From assembly GCF_000230995.2 (NCBI RefSeq), contig NC_019973.1:6136535-6200534 (forward strand): a stretch of DNA of 64,000 bases, in the 5' to 3' direction. A program made the position numbers and the translations under genes. The DNA is from Mesorhizobium australicum WSM2073 (GTDB taxonomy: Bacteria; Pseudomonadota; Alphaproteobacteria; Rhizobiales; Rhizobiaceae). This document shows positions 63,833-64,000 of the stretch, one piece after another. Position 1 is the stretch's first letter, and every line of letters begins with the position of its first letter. The notes beneath the pieces were generated by a model that did not search any database, was not told the DNA's origin, and was given only the letters and a program-made list of their open reading frames with translations.

Positions 63833-64000
63833 CGTTTGCCGGCAAGTACTTAAAAAGAATAGCCGCAGACAGCCCCAAGTGCAGATTCCCGAGTGCGAAA
63901 TGATTTGCCGGCACATACATGCCCGCTGATGACCGGCACGCTTGAAAAGCGCCGACTGAAAAGACTACGCTCCGCACAAATAGCTATTTTTTTTCAAGCG
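63833..64000. other. AT-rich region at the right edge (probable dnaA upstream region)
   Basis: The last 168 bp have no gene. They hold a perfect 10-bp inverted repeat, CGCTTGAAAA (63939-63948) and TTTTCAAGCG (63991-64000), with a run of eight T at 63987-63994. I would expect a dnaA promoter to follow, but the window ends here. Confidence 0.4.

Overview
The window looks like a chromosomal segment of an alphaproteobacterium of the order Hyphomicrobiales, most like Mesorhizobium or a close relative. The signs are high GC, gcrA with GANTC sites upstream, a SAM-II riboswitch on metZ, a class I lysyl-tRNA synthetase, podJ, a full Tad/Cpa pilus locus, and a luxR-luxI-crotonase locus of the kind I recall from Mesorhizobium. 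The assignment rests on gene content and order. No similarity search was run.

Layout. 1-7.0 kb: dcd (cut by the left edge) divergent from riboswitch-controlled metZ, then a GT21-like glycosyltransferase, apaG, hslO and the argD-argF pair. 7.0-12.3 kb: gcrA, corA, and a phosphate group made of phoU, phoR and a divergent PPK2-type polyphosphate kinase. 12.3-15.7 kb: the quorum-sensing locus (luxR, luxI, crotonase) and a periplasmic solute-binding protein. 15.7-20 kb: a TerB-like protein, class I lysS, a degenerate SNase-fold lipoprotein or membrane protein, a self-cleaving XRE/S24 repressor and a small DUF-like protein. 20.2-27.4 kb: a four-gene beta-oxidation operon (two acyl-CoA dehydrogenases, thiolase, FadJ) with a MerR regulator and two matching palindromic operators. 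27.8-31.9 kb: podJ.

32-41 kb reads as a sulfite-handling region: a TauE/SafE exporter, a TIGR02186 protein, a DnaK-like protein, a LysR regulator and the cytoplasmic sulfite dehydrogenase soeABC. 41-47 kb carries a ligase-associated pair (PdeM, DEXH helicase), a MarR-NlpC/P60 pair and an M17 aminopeptidase. 47-59.3 kb is the Tad pilus: tadD on the plus strand; tadC, tadB, cpaF, cpaE, cpaD, cpaC, cpaB, cpaA and the Flp pilin on the minus strand; and a CpaC N-domain protein plus two TadE-like pseudopilins on the plus strand. 59.3-64 kb: a PhnD-like binding protein, deoB-mutM, an enoyl-CoA hydratase and rpsT with a clear promoter and terminator; dnaA probably follows outside the window.

The most informative non-coding signals are the SAM-II aptamer coupled to an intrinsic terminator, the MerR operator pair, inverted repeats around the quorum-sensing genes, near-consensus CtrA sites upstream of podJ and the pilus genes, paired heptamer arrays after gcrA, and tandem duplications of gene 3' ends. 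No rRNA, tRNA, CRISPR array, transposase or prophage was seen.
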